A stretch of 64,000 nt of DNA from JAHJQZ01 sp963676075 (lineage in GTDB: Bacteria > Pseudomonadota > Alphaproteobacteria > Rhizobiales > Devosiaceae): positions 1 to 64,000 of the forward strand of contig CAXXNZ010000015.1 in assembly GCA_963676075.2 (NCBI GenBank), written 5' to 3'. Position 1 is the stretch's first letter; each line of letters starts with the position of its first letter. This document shows, one piece after another, positions 45,382 to 55,215 of this stretch. A program made the position numbers and the translations under genes. The notes below the pieces were generated by a model that had not been told where the DNA came from, made no database searches, and saw nothing but the letters and a program-made list of their open reading frames with translations.

Positions 45382-46383
45382 TCACAGTACCTGCAAATCC
45401 CTCGGGCCTTCGCGTACCCGCAGGCTTTGTGCCGGGAAAGGACCCATGCCAGGGGACGGGGCGTGTGTGTCCTGCCCTGATGACTCGGTTTCGGCCTCTG
45501 CCTCTGCCTTGGTGACGGTCTCAGCGAGGAAGGTGACGCTACCGGCCTCATGTGCCCAGGCTCCCTTTCCCTCGATAGCGCAGCAGCGCAGGAACAAGGG
45601 ATGCGCTCGGGGCAGGGCGCGATACTGGCGCATATCCACTGGCGCTGCGTCCGGCTTCGGAGTTGGCAGAGAGAGGGCGCGCATCCACTTGCCGCGCGCT
45701 ATCCAGTTATCGAGGAAGGGCAGCCACTTGGTCGGGTCTTCTGGCGTGCCTCGCTCATGGGCAGGGCGCCGCTGCCATGAAGCTGCGAAGCGCTTTGCCG
45801 CATCGAGGCATCGAGCATCGTCCGCAGGATCGATCCGCATGAACGCCGAGAGGCAACGCCGCTTGCTGGTGCCATCCTGGCGAGGGAACACCTGCCAAAT
45901 CAGCTCGAAGGTTTTCTCTCGCTCGCTTTGCGTGGAAGCCGGCCTTTGATCCGTGGGGGGATAAAGGGGGGAATATGTTTTTGTATTCTTCTGTTCTTTG
46001 TAGGTGTCCTGATTTACCGGATCCGGTAAATCAGGAAGTGGATCAGGGTCCGTTTCCTGATTTTCAGGAAGTGGCACTTCGGCCAGGTCCGCGACGTCAG
46101 ACACGGTGTAGTTATACCCGGTCACGCGTCCTGTTTCCGGATCGACCAGGCGCTCTCGCTGCACATAGCCGGCGGCAATCAGTCCATTGAGCAGCTTGTA
46201 CGCTTTGTCTCGGCCAATGCCGCCACGCTGCTTGAGATCGGCAATGTTGACCTGCCAGTCGCTTGGCTTCGCGAGCAGATAGACCAGCAAGCCGCGTTCT
46301 TCAAACGACAGCCGATCATCGTTCGCCACGCTGTTGGGCACGAGGGCAAAGCTGTCCGTTCTCTTGCGACGAATGACGCTCAT
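45382..46383 (-). CDS. Winged-helix protein, possible replication initiator or regulator
   Basis: A 333-residue protein. Residues 1-95 form a winged-helix domain (SFEERGLLVYLLAKPSDWQV, GGIGRDKAYKLLNGLIAAGY) of the kind found in phage replication proteins and RepA-like initiators. A Pro-rich linker follows, then a domain with ELIWQVFPRQDGTSKRRCLS resembling phage initiators that end with helical DNA-binding parts. No helicase or primase motif is seen. It is one of the first genes of the leftward unit, so early expression is likely. Whether it starts replication or only regulates is open. Confidence 0.7.
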   Translation of the reverse strand: MSVIRRKRTDSFALVPNSVANDDRLSFEERGLLVYLLAKPSDWQVNIADLKQRGGIGRDKAYKLLNGLIAAGYVQRERLVDPETGRVTGYNYTVSDVADLAEVPLPENQETDPDPLPDLPDPVNQDTYKEQKNTKTYSPLYPPTDQRPASTQSEREKTFELIWQVFPRQDGTSKRRCLSAFMRIDPADDARCLDAAKRFAASWQRRPAHERGTPEDPTKWLPFLDNWIARGKWMRALSLPTPKPDAAPVDMRQYRALPRAHPLFLRCCAIEGKGAWAHEAGSVTFLAETVTKAEAEAETESSGQDTHAPSPGMGPFPAQSLRVREGPRDLQVL

Positions 46384-46553
46384 GGGAGTGCTCCCATGAC
46401 TGCAGCAAGCTCCAAGGCAAGCTCTTCGGCAAGTTCGTCCTGGCGCGCCAAGACACGCTCGGGGTTCGTCCGGTAGGATGCCAGCCGAGCAATATGTCTT
46501 GCTTTCCGCTGGGCCAATTCTGTAGCGTCGGGGCGGTTAGCCCTTTTGGGCAA
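46380..46553 (-). CDS. Possible small protein at the attR end
   Basis: A 57-residue frame from a TTG at 46553 ends in a four-base overlap with the winged-helix gene. It reads LPKRANRPDATELAQRKARH, with a helical, charged continuation (ERVLARQDELAEELALELAA). The coupling and composition favour a real gene, but there is no good ribosome-binding site. The frame stays open upstream across attR into chromosomal DNA, so the true start may be elsewhere. Confidence 0.4.
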   Translation of the reverse strand: MPKRANRPDATELAQRKARHIARLASYRTNPERVLARQDELAEELALELAAVMGALP

Positions 46554-46627
46554 AACATCAACGAATTCAGTGTTGGGTCGGGGCCGGATAGCCTTCCTAA
46601 CGCCTTGGCGGACCTTAGTTCGGGTAC

Positions 46628-46644
46628 TCCCTCCCCACCCGCCA
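46628..46644 (+). repeat. attR core (17-bp direct repeat)
   Basis: This is identical to the last 17 bases of tRNA-Ser at 35297-35313. Just upstream TTCGGGTAC only partly resembles the tRNA T loop (TTCGAA), so identity stops there. It marks the right end of the element. Confidence 0.88.
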
Positions 46645-46736
46645 CTGTCTCTCAGTTGAGGAAATCGCGTCGCGCCGGATGTGAATGCCGGCCGAGATGA
46701 TTATGGTCGCGCCAGTCGAACCAGGAAGTCCAGACA

Positions 46737-49034
<2,298 letters not shown>

Positions 49035-49101
49035 CGCGGCCGGTTGCGCTGATGGCCATCTGTCGGTACGGACAACACGGAACGAAGAGAAGGGCCCATC
49101 C

Positions 49102-49695
49102 ATGTGGGATGATCGCTACAGCACGTCGGACTATATCTACGGCACCGAGCCCAACCATTTCCTCGTCGCTTCGCGCGATGAGCTGCCACAGTCGGGCAGG
49201 GTGCTTTGCGTTGCCGACGGCGAGGGGCGCAATGGCGTATGGCTCGCCCGTCAGGGGTTCGACGTGCATTCGGTCGATTTCTCGCCCAACGCCCTGGCCA
49301 AGGCGCAAAAGCTCGCCGCCGAACATGGCGTTTCCATCACAACCGAGCTTGCCGACCTCAGCAACTGGGATTGGCCACACGCCGCTTACGAGGCGGTCGT
49401 CGGCATCTTCATCCAGCCGTTTGGCCCCGAGGCGCGGCAGACGCTCTTCGCCAACATCGCCAACGCACTGAAACCGGGTGGCGTCTTCCTGCTCGAAGGC
49501 TACAGTGTCGACCATCTCGGGCTCGGAAAGGGTGGTCCGGGCGTGGCCGAGAACCTTTACACTGAAGAGCAATTGCGCGCCGAACTGACCGATTTCGACA
49601 TCCGCTCGATCACCGCCTACCAGCGAGAAATGCATGAGGGCAAAACCCACAAGGGGATGTCCGCCCTCATCGATGTTGTCGCCGTCAAACCGTAG
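49102..49695 (+). CDS. SAM-dependent methyltransferase, class I
   Basis: A 197-residue Rossmann-type methyltransferase. It opens MWDDRYSTSDYIYGTEPNHF, with motif I VLCVADGEGRNGVWLARQGF and the acidic end of strand two in VDFSPNALAKAQ. Later LKPGGVFLLEGYS is present. The N-terminus and length resemble the TehB/thiopurine-like small-molecule methyltransferases; tellurite or chalcogen substrates are possible but not shown. It lies 67 bases after tex on the same strand. Confidence 0.88.
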   Translation: MWDDRYSTSDYIYGTEPNHFLVASRDELPQSGRVLCVADGEGRNGVWLARQGFDVHSVDFSPNALAKAQKLAAEHGVSITTELADLSNWDWPHAAYEAVVGIFIQPFGPEARQTLFANIANALKPGGVFLLEGYSVDHLGLGKGGPGVAENLYTEEQLRAELTDFDIRSITAYQREMHEGKTHKGMSALIDVVAVKP

Positions 49696-49715
49696 CCACT
49701 AGCCGGTGCCTGGCG

Positions 49716-50783
49716 TCAGCGCGATCGGTCGCGCTGTTTGCCCTTGAGCATCGCCTTAGCCATCTTGCCGAAGGCTTTGGACTTGGCTCTGCGCTCGGAC
49801 AGCGTGGCGCTGTTGAATGCTTCCTCGGCGACGAGCTTTTGCCAGCGCCGGTAGCGCTCCGGATCGAGCGTGCCAGCCTCGAGGGCCTCGCGCACGGCGC
49901 AACCCGGCTCGCTGTCGTGGCTGCAATCGCCGAAACGGCACTGCGCGGCCAGCTCCGCGATGTCCTCGAACACCATATCGACCCCGGCCGCGGCATCGGC
50001 CAGTTGCAGCTCGCGCATGCCCGGCGTGTCAAGCAGCCATCCGCCGCCGGCGAGCCTATGCATGGCCCGGCCAGTCGTCGTATGCCGTCCGCGCGCATCG
50101 TCTTCGCGGATGCCCTGCGTCAGGATTTCGCCCGAACCGGTCAATGTGTTGATCAGCGTCGACTTGCCGACACCGGATGAGCCAACGAAAGCAATAGTCT
50201 GGCCCTTGCCGCACCAGGCGGCGAGGGGGCCGATTTTACGGGGATCGAGCGCGTTGACGGTTTCGACCAGCAGTCCGGCCTGAAGACGCCGCGCTTCATG
50301 TGCGAAGTCCTCAGGTGTTTCGGCAAGATCGGCCTTGGTCAGAACGATCACCGGTGTCACGCCGGCCTCGCGCGCCAGAACGAGATAGCGCTCGAGCCGG
50401 GCGATGTTGAAGTCGTGGTTGCAGGACGAGACGATGAACATCGTATCGACATTGGCGGCGATGAGCTGCAGCCGGCGGTCGGACCCCGGCGCACGCCTCT
50501 GAAACAGGCTGGTGCGTTCGAGAACCCGCAGAGGACGGTGGGTCTGCCGATCGATCAGCAGCCAGTCGCCGACGGTTGGATGTTCGTCTTCGGATTGCGC
50601 ACCATCGAGGTGGGATGGGATCACCTCATCGAGGCCTTCGCCGGTGATGTGCAGGATCCCGCGATGGACGGCCATTACGCGCACACAAAGAGCGCGCTCA
50701 AGCTCGTCGGTCCCGACTTGCGAGGCGAAAAAAGATGTCCAGCCGAGTTCGGCCAGACCGGAGGTTTGCGATGTCATTGTCAT
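49716..50783 (-). CDS. rsgA: Ribosome small subunit-dependent GTPase RsgA
   Basis: RsgA is a circularly permuted GTPase that checks late maturation of the 30S subunit. The order of motifs proves the permutation: G4 VIVLTKADLAE comes before G1 FVGSSGVGKSTLINTLTG and G3 LLDTPGMRELQ. A C-terminal zinc knuckle follows (CRFGDCSHDSEPGC). An OB-fold domain precedes them. The 355-residue product from the ATG at 50783 fits the family; a TTG three bases upstream and an ATG six bases downstream are alternatives. It is convergent with the methyltransferase gene. Confidence 0.95.
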   Translation of the reverse strand: MTMTSQTSGLAELGWTSFFASQVGTDELERALCVRVMAVHRGILHITGEGLDEVIPSHLDGAQSEDEHPTVGDWLLIDRQTHRPLRVLERTSLFQRRAPGSDRRLQLIAANVDTMFIVSSCNHDFNIARLERYLVLAREAGVTPVIVLTKADLAETPEDFAHEARRLQAGLLVETVNALDPRKIGPLAAWCGKGQTIAFVGSSGVGKSTLINTLTGSGEILTQGIREDDARGRHTTTGRAMHRLAGGGWLLDTPGMRELQLADAAAGVDMVFEDIAELAAQCRFGDCSHDSEPGCAVREALEAGTLDPERYRRWQKLVAEEAFNSATLSERRAKSKAFGKMAKAMLKGKQRDRSR

Positions 50784-51292
50784 CAACCAGTGATGTCGGA
50801 TCGCGCCATAAGGCGCAGGAAAAGCCCGACGCCGTCAGGCGCCCGGTTGGGGGCTGGTTTCCGGCCGACATAACCTGTCGGCGGCGCAGTCATCGCGCTG
50901 CCGTCTCGCTGCCCTAAGGGGGGCGAACTCAGGTTCAGGCAGTCGGTCCAGCTGATGTGGACACAACGACCGACATAAAAGCCTCCGATCGTTCCGGGTT
51001 GATGGCGCCAATATAGAAGCACGCAAGGAGGTCAACAAGCCTCATGCGTCAGTATCGCGCGTCCTTGCCGGGCATGCGTGTGACGCCGCGCCAAAAATCG
51101 ATGCTTGGTTGCCCGTGGCACAAGACACACAGCGTTTTCCAGGGCTCGAAAGCGTACGAACGGATACGATGGCGCGGATTTGACAATGGACCCAAGGCAA
51201 GATTAGGTCGCGCCACGACTGACCTGCCGGCCGCGATGCTCCTCCGTTGCGTGCCGATCCAAGGATCGTGGGGTGGACGCCGGCCAGACCCG
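50784..51292. other. Gene-poor stretch between rsgA and the cyclotransferase operon
   Basis: About 510 bases lie between two divergent units. A strong ribosome-binding-like AAGGAGG occurs at 51024-51030, 13 bases before an ATG at 51044 that is in frame with the cyclotransferase. The intervening 83 codons (MRQYRASLPGMRVTPRQKSM and on) look unlike protein, so the real start is placed at 51293. I see no RNA gene here. Confidence 0.4.
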
Positions 51293-51859
51293 ATGACGCG
51301 CTTTCTGTATTTCGCCTATGGCTCGAACATGCTGACCGAGCGGCTGACCGCCCGCTGCGCCAGCGCCACGCCGGTTGGTCCTGCCGAGGCGCGCGGGCAC
51401 GCGGTGTCCTATTGCCTGGGGTCGAGTGATGGGTCGGCCAAGGCCGGCATCTTCAAGGCGCCCGAGCAAACGGCGTACGGGGTTCTGTTTCTTATCGATT
51501 CGGAACAACGGCACTTTCTCGACCGCGCCGAGGGGGCGCCGGATATCTATCGCCGCATCGAGATCGAAGTGTTTTCCTACGCCGCCGGCCATCCAGCCGA
51601 CGCCGTCACCTATCTGCCCCATCCCGACCGCACGGCCAACGGTTTGCATCCTTACGCCTGGTATCGCGCCCTGTGCGTCGGCGGCGCCCGCCAGCACAGT
51701 CTGCCCGAATCGGCGATTGACAACCTGCGGGTCGGGCCGGTTCAGCCCATGCCGCCGCAGGCACGCGGCAAGCGCGCCTGGCAAGGGCGGCTTCTGGCCC
51801 ATGAAGCGCTGATCCAGGCCGGGCTGGTGCCGCCGAAGGACGATGAGCCGCTGCCATGA
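51293..51859 (+). CDS. Gamma-glutamylcyclotransferase family protein
   Basis: A 188-residue protein with the family opening FLYFAYGSNMLTERL, where YGSN is the substrate-binding loop. A catalytic glutamate is expected near FLDRAEGAP. Family members release 5-oxoproline from gamma-glutamyl peptides. The gene ends in a four-base overlap with pxpB, the first of three 5-oxoprolinase subunit genes, which would turn that product into glutamate; this context strongly supports the assignment. I chose the ATG at 51293 because the family starts there. Confidence 0.88.
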   Translation: MTRFLYFAYGSNMLTERLTARCASATPVGPAEARGHAVSYCLGSSDGSAKAGIFKAPEQTAYGVLFLIDSEQRHFLDRAEGAPDIYRRIEIEVFSYAAGHPADAVTYLPHPDRTANGLHPYAWYRALCVGGARQHSLPESAIDNLRVGPVQPMPPQARGKRAWQGRLLAHEALIQAGLVPPKDDEPLP

Positions 51860-52506
51860 CGATGATGCCGCTGATCGTGCCTCTCGGGGACCGGGGACTG
51901 CTGATCCGCTTTGCCAAAACGCTTGATGATCAAGCCAATATCAGGGCCGTCGGCTTTGCCCGCCATCTTGCCGCCAATCCGCCAGATGGCGCGTTGGAGA
52001 TCGTTCCAAAGCTGGTTTCGGTCTATGTGCGCTACGATCCATCCCGCATCAGCTTTGGCGATCTTTCCGCCGAGGTGCGCTTGCGCTTGCGCCTGGCCAT
52101 GGGCAGAAAGGCTGCCGGCGCGCCTTCTGAGCCCGTCATCATTCCGACCCGATACGATGGCGAAGATCTCGGCGAAGCGGCGCGTGCAGCGGACCTCAGC
52201 GAGAGTGACTTCATCGACCGTCACGCCAGTGCAGCGCTCAGGGTTCTCGCCATCGGTTTTGCGCCGGGTTTTGCCTATTGCGGCTTTCACGACCAATTGC
52301 CGCCCTTGCCGCGCCGTGGCGAGGTTCGGCCGCGCGTGCCGGCGGGCACCGTGCTCTACGCTGCCGGCCAGACCGCCATTACCGCCACCGCCATCCCGAC
52401 CGGGTGGAACGTCATCGGCCACACCGATTTCCGCAATTTCGATGCGACGGCAAAACCGCCGGTCAGACTGGAGGCCGGCACACCCGTCAGGTTCGACGTC
52501 CAATGA
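51856..52506 (+). CDS. pxpB: 5-oxoprolinase subunit PxpB
   Basis: A 216-residue protein of the KipI/PxpB family, one of three subunits of the ATP-dependent bacterial 5-oxoprolinase that opens 5-oxoproline to glutamate. It starts MTMMPLIVPLGDRGLLIRFA and carries the conserved IGFAPGFAYCGFHD and RPRVPAGTVLYAAGQTAITA segments. It overlaps both the cyclotransferase gene and pxpC by four bases, so four proteins are made from one tightly coupled message. Confidence 0.94.
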   Translation: MTMMPLIVPLGDRGLLIRFAKTLDDQANIRAVGFARHLAANPPDGALEIVPKLVSVYVRYDPSRISFGDLSAEVRLRLRLAMGRKAAGAPSEPVIIPTRYDGEDLGEAARAADLSESDFIDRHASAALRVLAIGFAPGFAYCGFHDQLPPLPRRGEVRPRVPAGTVLYAAGQTAITATAIPTGWNVIGHTDFRNFDATAKPPVRLEAGTPVRFDVQ

Positions 52507-53405
52507 GCGCACTTGCCCGCATCCGCATCAAGCGCGCCGCGCCGCTCACCACAATCCAGGACGCGGGACGTTTCGGTGCGCTCGGATATGGCATTGCCCC
52601 ATCGGGGCCTATGGATCCTGCCGGCTGGGCTGAAGCGGGTGGGGCCTCGTCCGGCATCGAGTTCACCATGGCCGGACTTGAGTTCGAGGTGCTGGAAGGC
52701 CGCGTTGAGGCCGGTCTCGGTGGTGGCAGCTTTGCCCTCCGCGTCAATGCGATCAAGCGGCCCTGGCCGAATGAGATCACGCTCAATGCCGGCGATCGCG
52801 TCGCCATTTCGCCCGGCGCGTCCGGCGTTTACGGCTATGTGCGTTTTAGCGGCGAGATCGGTGTGCCGCCTGTTCTCGGCAGCCGCGCCACCAACACTAT
52901 CGCCGCGCTCGGCGGACACAAGGGCAAACCTCTGGTCGCCGGCGATGTGTTCGATATTGTCGCGCCGGACTCAGACCTCGACCCCCCCGATGAACGCTCC
53001 AGAGACGAGGCGGACGCGCCGTTGCGCTTCGTCTGGGGGCTGCACGCCGATCTGTTCGATCCGCAGGAGCGCGCCGGTTTCGTTGCCGGCGAGTTCCATA
53101 TTTCGCGCCGGCTCGACCGCATGGGCGTGCGCCTGGAAGATCGTTCGGGCGTTTTCTCGCACGCTCAGTATCTGTCGCTGGTCTCCGATGCCGTGGTGCC
53201 AGGCGACATCCAGATCCTTGGCGACGGCACGCCGATCGTCTTGATGCGCGACCACCAGCCGACGGGCGGTTATCCACGCATCGGTACGCTGCTGGGCGAG
53301 GAGATCGGCCGTTTTGCCCAGTTGCGCCCGGGAAGTCCGGTGCGCTTTAAGCCCGTTGCTCTTACGTGTGGCGCTCAGGCGGTGATAAACAGGACGGCAC
53401 GATGA
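52503..53405 (+). CDS. pxpC: 5-oxoprolinase subunit PxpC
   Basis: A 300-residue protein of the KipA/PxpC family (also called biotin-dependent carboxylase-like). Visible family segments are TTIQDAGRFGALGYGIAPSG, LGSRATNTIAALGGHKGKPL and RDHQPTGGYPRIGTL. It forms a complex with PxpB; the two subunits are fused in some bacteria, but separate here. The ATG at 52503 overlaps the pxpB stop by four bases, and the frame upstream of it is inside pxpB. Confidence 0.94.
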   Translation: MSALARIRIKRAAPLTTIQDAGRFGALGYGIAPSGPMDPAGWAEAGGASSGIEFTMAGLEFEVLEGRVEAGLGGGSFALRVNAIKRPWPNEITLNAGDRVAISPGASGVYGYVRFSGEIGVPPVLGSRATNTIAALGGHKGKPLVAGDVFDIVAPDSDLDPPDERSRDEADAPLRFVWGLHADLFDPQERAGFVAGEFHISRRLDRMGVRLEDRSGVFSHAQYLSLVSDAVVPGDIQILGDGTPIVLMRDHQPTGGYPRIGTLLGEEIGRFAQLRPGSPVRFKPVALTCGAQAVINRTAR

Positions 53406-54148
53406 TCACGATCGATCTCAACGCCGATCTTGGCGAAGGCACCGGCAATGATGCCGCGCTGATTGGCACCGTTTCCAGCGCCTCCATCGCCTGCGGCGGA
53501 CACGCCGGCGATCTCCAGACCATGCACGAATGCATCGAGATGGCCAGGCGCAAGCGCGTCGCCATCGGCGCCCATCCTGGATTTCCCGACAGGGCGAATT
53601 TCGGTCGTGTCCGGCTTGACTGGCCAGCAGATCGCATCGCCTTCGAGACCGTTGCCCAGGTCGGACGGCTTCTTGCCGTAGCAGCCGAGCAGGACGCCCA
53701 GGTGCGATACGTCAAGCTGCACGGCGCGCTCAACAACATGTGCGCCGAGGACGAAGCTCTTGCGCGCACCATCTTCGAGGCCGTCCGGAAACTCGACGAG
53801 GGCCTCGCCGTGCTTGCCATCGAAGGCTCGGCCCAGGTGTCGGCGGCCGAGGCCCTCGGTATGGAGGTTATCCGTGAGGCTTATGCGGATCGCGGCTATG
53901 TCAGGCGCGGTATTCTCGTCCCGCGCAGCGAGGAGGACGCGGTGCTGACCCGACGCAAGGACGTGCTCGATCGCTGCCTGCGTCTGGCCGAAAAAGGCGA
54001 GATCGTCGCGCGGGACGGCGTGGTGTTCGAAAGCGCGGCGCGCTCGATCTGCCTGCATGGCGACACGCCTGGGGCCATGTCGCTGGCGCAGGAAATTCGC
54101 GACACCTTGGCAAAGCATGGCGTATCGGTGGCCAGCGCGTTTTCTTGA
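53402..54148 (+). CDS. pxpA: 5-oxoprolinase subunit PxpA (LamB/YcsF family)
   Basis: A 248-residue protein of the LamB/YcsF family. It opens ITIDLNADLGEGTGNDAALI and continues with SIACGGHAGD and RYVKLHGALNN, the conserved metal-site-like residues of the family. PxpA completes the three-subunit 5-oxoprolinase. The ATG overlaps the pxpC stop by four bases. folD follows 46 bases downstream and may be transcribed from the same promoter, though it belongs to another pathway. Confidence 0.95.
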   Translation: MITIDLNADLGEGTGNDAALIGTVSSASIACGGHAGDLQTMHECIEMARRKRVAIGAHPGFPDRANFGRVRLDWPADRIAFETVAQVGRLLAVAAEQDAQVRYVKLHGALNNMCAEDEALARTIFEAVRKLDEGLAVLAIEGSAQVSAAEALGMEVIREAYADRGYVRRGILVPRSEEDAVLTRRKDVLDRCLRLAEKGEIVARDGVVFESAARSICLHGDTPGAMSLAQEIRDTLAKHGVSVASAFS

Positions 54149-54194
54149 TGCTAGGACGCAGCCGGCAGGTTTCACTCACGACAAGGGAAAATCA

Positions 54195-55100
54195 ATGAGC
54201 GCGACAATTGTCGACGGCAAGGCATTTGCCGAAGGGATCAGGACGCGGGTCGCCGGGCATGTCGCACGGCTCAAGGCTGAACACGGGCTGACCCCGGGGC
54301 TGGCTGTGATTATCGTCGGCGAAGACCCCGGTTCGCAGATCTACGTGCGCAACAAGGCCAAGCAAACCGCCGAAGTCGGCATGTTGTCACTCAAGTACGA
54401 ATTGCCCGCAGATACGCCACAGGACGAGATCATCGCGCTCATTGGCGAGTTGAATGCTCGTGAGGATGTCCATGGCATTTTGTGCCAGATGCCGGTTCCC
54501 GATCACATCGATTCTATCGCCGTCATCAATGCCATCGACCCGGCCAAGGATGTCGACATGTTCCATCCGACGAGTGCCGGCAAGTTGCTGACCGGCCAGA
54601 AGGGCCCGGTCTCCTGCACGCCGCTCGGCTGCCTGATGCTGCTGCGCGATCTGCACGGCACCGATCTTGCTGGCAAGGAAGCCATTGTCATCGGTCGTTC
54701 CAATCTCGTTGGCAAGCCGATGGCGCAGCTTCTGCTGCGCGAAAACTGCACCGTCACCATGGCCCATTCGCGCACGAAAAATCTGCCGGATGTGGTGCGT
54801 CGGGCCGACATCGTCATTGCTGCCGTCGGGCGGACCAAGATGGTCAAGGGTGACTGGATCAAGCCGGGCGCCACCGTCATCGATGTCGGCATCAATCGCA
54901 TCCCGGCTCCTGAAAAGGGCGAAGGCAAGACCCGTGTCGTTGGTGACGTCGATTTCGCCGAAGCCGTCGAGGTGGCCGGGGCGATCACGCCGGTGCCGGG
55001 CGGAGTGGGGCCGATGACCATCGCGTGCCTGCTCGCCAACACCGTGACGACCTGCAGCCTGATCAACGGTTTGACGCCGCCGGACGACCTGACCGCCTAG
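54195..55100 (+). CDS. folD: Bifunctional methylenetetrahydrofolate dehydrogenase/cyclohydrolase
   Basis: FolD interconverts 5,10-methylene-, methenyl- and 10-formyl-tetrahydrofolate, feeding one-carbon units to purines and methionine. The 301-residue protein has the substrate segment YVRNKAKQTAEVGM (catalytic lysine in VRNK), PVSCTPLGCLMLL, the NADP site VIGRSNLVGKPMAQLLL and the C-terminal PVPGGVGPMTIACLLANTV. The ATG at 54195 follows AGGGAAA. A perfect 15-bp hairpin lies two bases after the stop. Confidence 0.97.
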   Translation: MSATIVDGKAFAEGIRTRVAGHVARLKAEHGLTPGLAVIIVGEDPGSQIYVRNKAKQTAEVGMLSLKYELPADTPQDEIIALIGELNAREDVHGILCQMPVPDHIDSIAVINAIDPAKDVDMFHPTSAGKLLTGQKGPVSCTPLGCLMLLRDLHGTDLAGKEAIVIGRSNLVGKPMAQLLLRENCTVTMAHSRTKNLPDVVRRADIVIAAVGRTKMVKGDWIKPGATVIDVGINRIPAPEKGEGKTRVVGDVDFAEAVEVAGAITPVPGGVGPMTIACLLANTVTTCSLINGLTPPDDLTA

Positions 55101-55101
55101 G

Positions 55102-55134
55102 GCTTTTCACTGTTTCATGGAAACAGTGAAAAGC
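55102..55134 (+). terminator. Perfect hairpin after folD
   Basis: GCTTTTCACTGTTTC and GAAACAGTGAAAAGC form a flawless 15-bp stem with ATG as loop. No long T run follows, but because arms and loop are symmetric it can act on transcripts from both the folD and the convergent channel gene. It adjoins the palindromic repeat at 55141. Confidence 0.65.
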
Positions 55135-55140
55135 TCCAAG

Positions 55141-55201
55141 TTCTTGTTTTATCGCATTTCCGAACGGTGAACCGGTATCCACTTCACCTGGAAATGCTCT
55201 G
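55141..55201. repeat. Rhizobiales-type palindromic intergenic repeat, copy 3
   Basis: Read on the minus strand it gives GAGCATTTCCAGGTGAAGTG, GATACCGGTTC, then CGGAAATGCGATAAAACAAG, the same mosaic as at 1112-1180 and 25171-25215 with substitutions. Like copy 1 it lies between convergent genes. Confidence 0.7.
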
Positions 55202-55215
55202 AGCGTGATCCGGCG

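Larger units (their letters stand above)
35297..46644. mobile_element. Tailless capsid-encoding phage satellite (cf-PICI-like) in tRNA-Ser
   Basis: The element is 11.3 kb long between identical 17-bp repeats. In transcription order from the right end, minus strand, it holds a small open frame, a winged-helix protein, Nu1-like TerS, GpA-like TerL, an acidic protein, a HTH protein, portal, protease-capsid fusion, gpW-like joiner, DUF2190 protein, a hairpin array, a small regulator and the integrase. On the plus strand, between TerL and portal, lie an Xre regulator and a DUF4062 protein. Head and packaging genes are all present and overlap tightly, but no tail tube, tape measure, baseplate, holin or lysin gene is seen. 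That is the layout of satellites that build their own capsid and borrow tails. A degraded prophage is the alternative, but no gene looks broken. Confidence 0.75.

Noticed and set aside
35297..46644. Complete active prophage
   Set aside because: No tail, tape-measure, baseplate, holin or lysin gene is present in the 11.3 kb, and both ends are fixed by the att repeat.
35297..46644. Gene transfer agent cluster
   Set aside because: Alphaproteobacterial GTAs carry tail genes and lack an integrase and flanking tRNA att repeats; the terminase here is also of GpA type rather than the GTA type.
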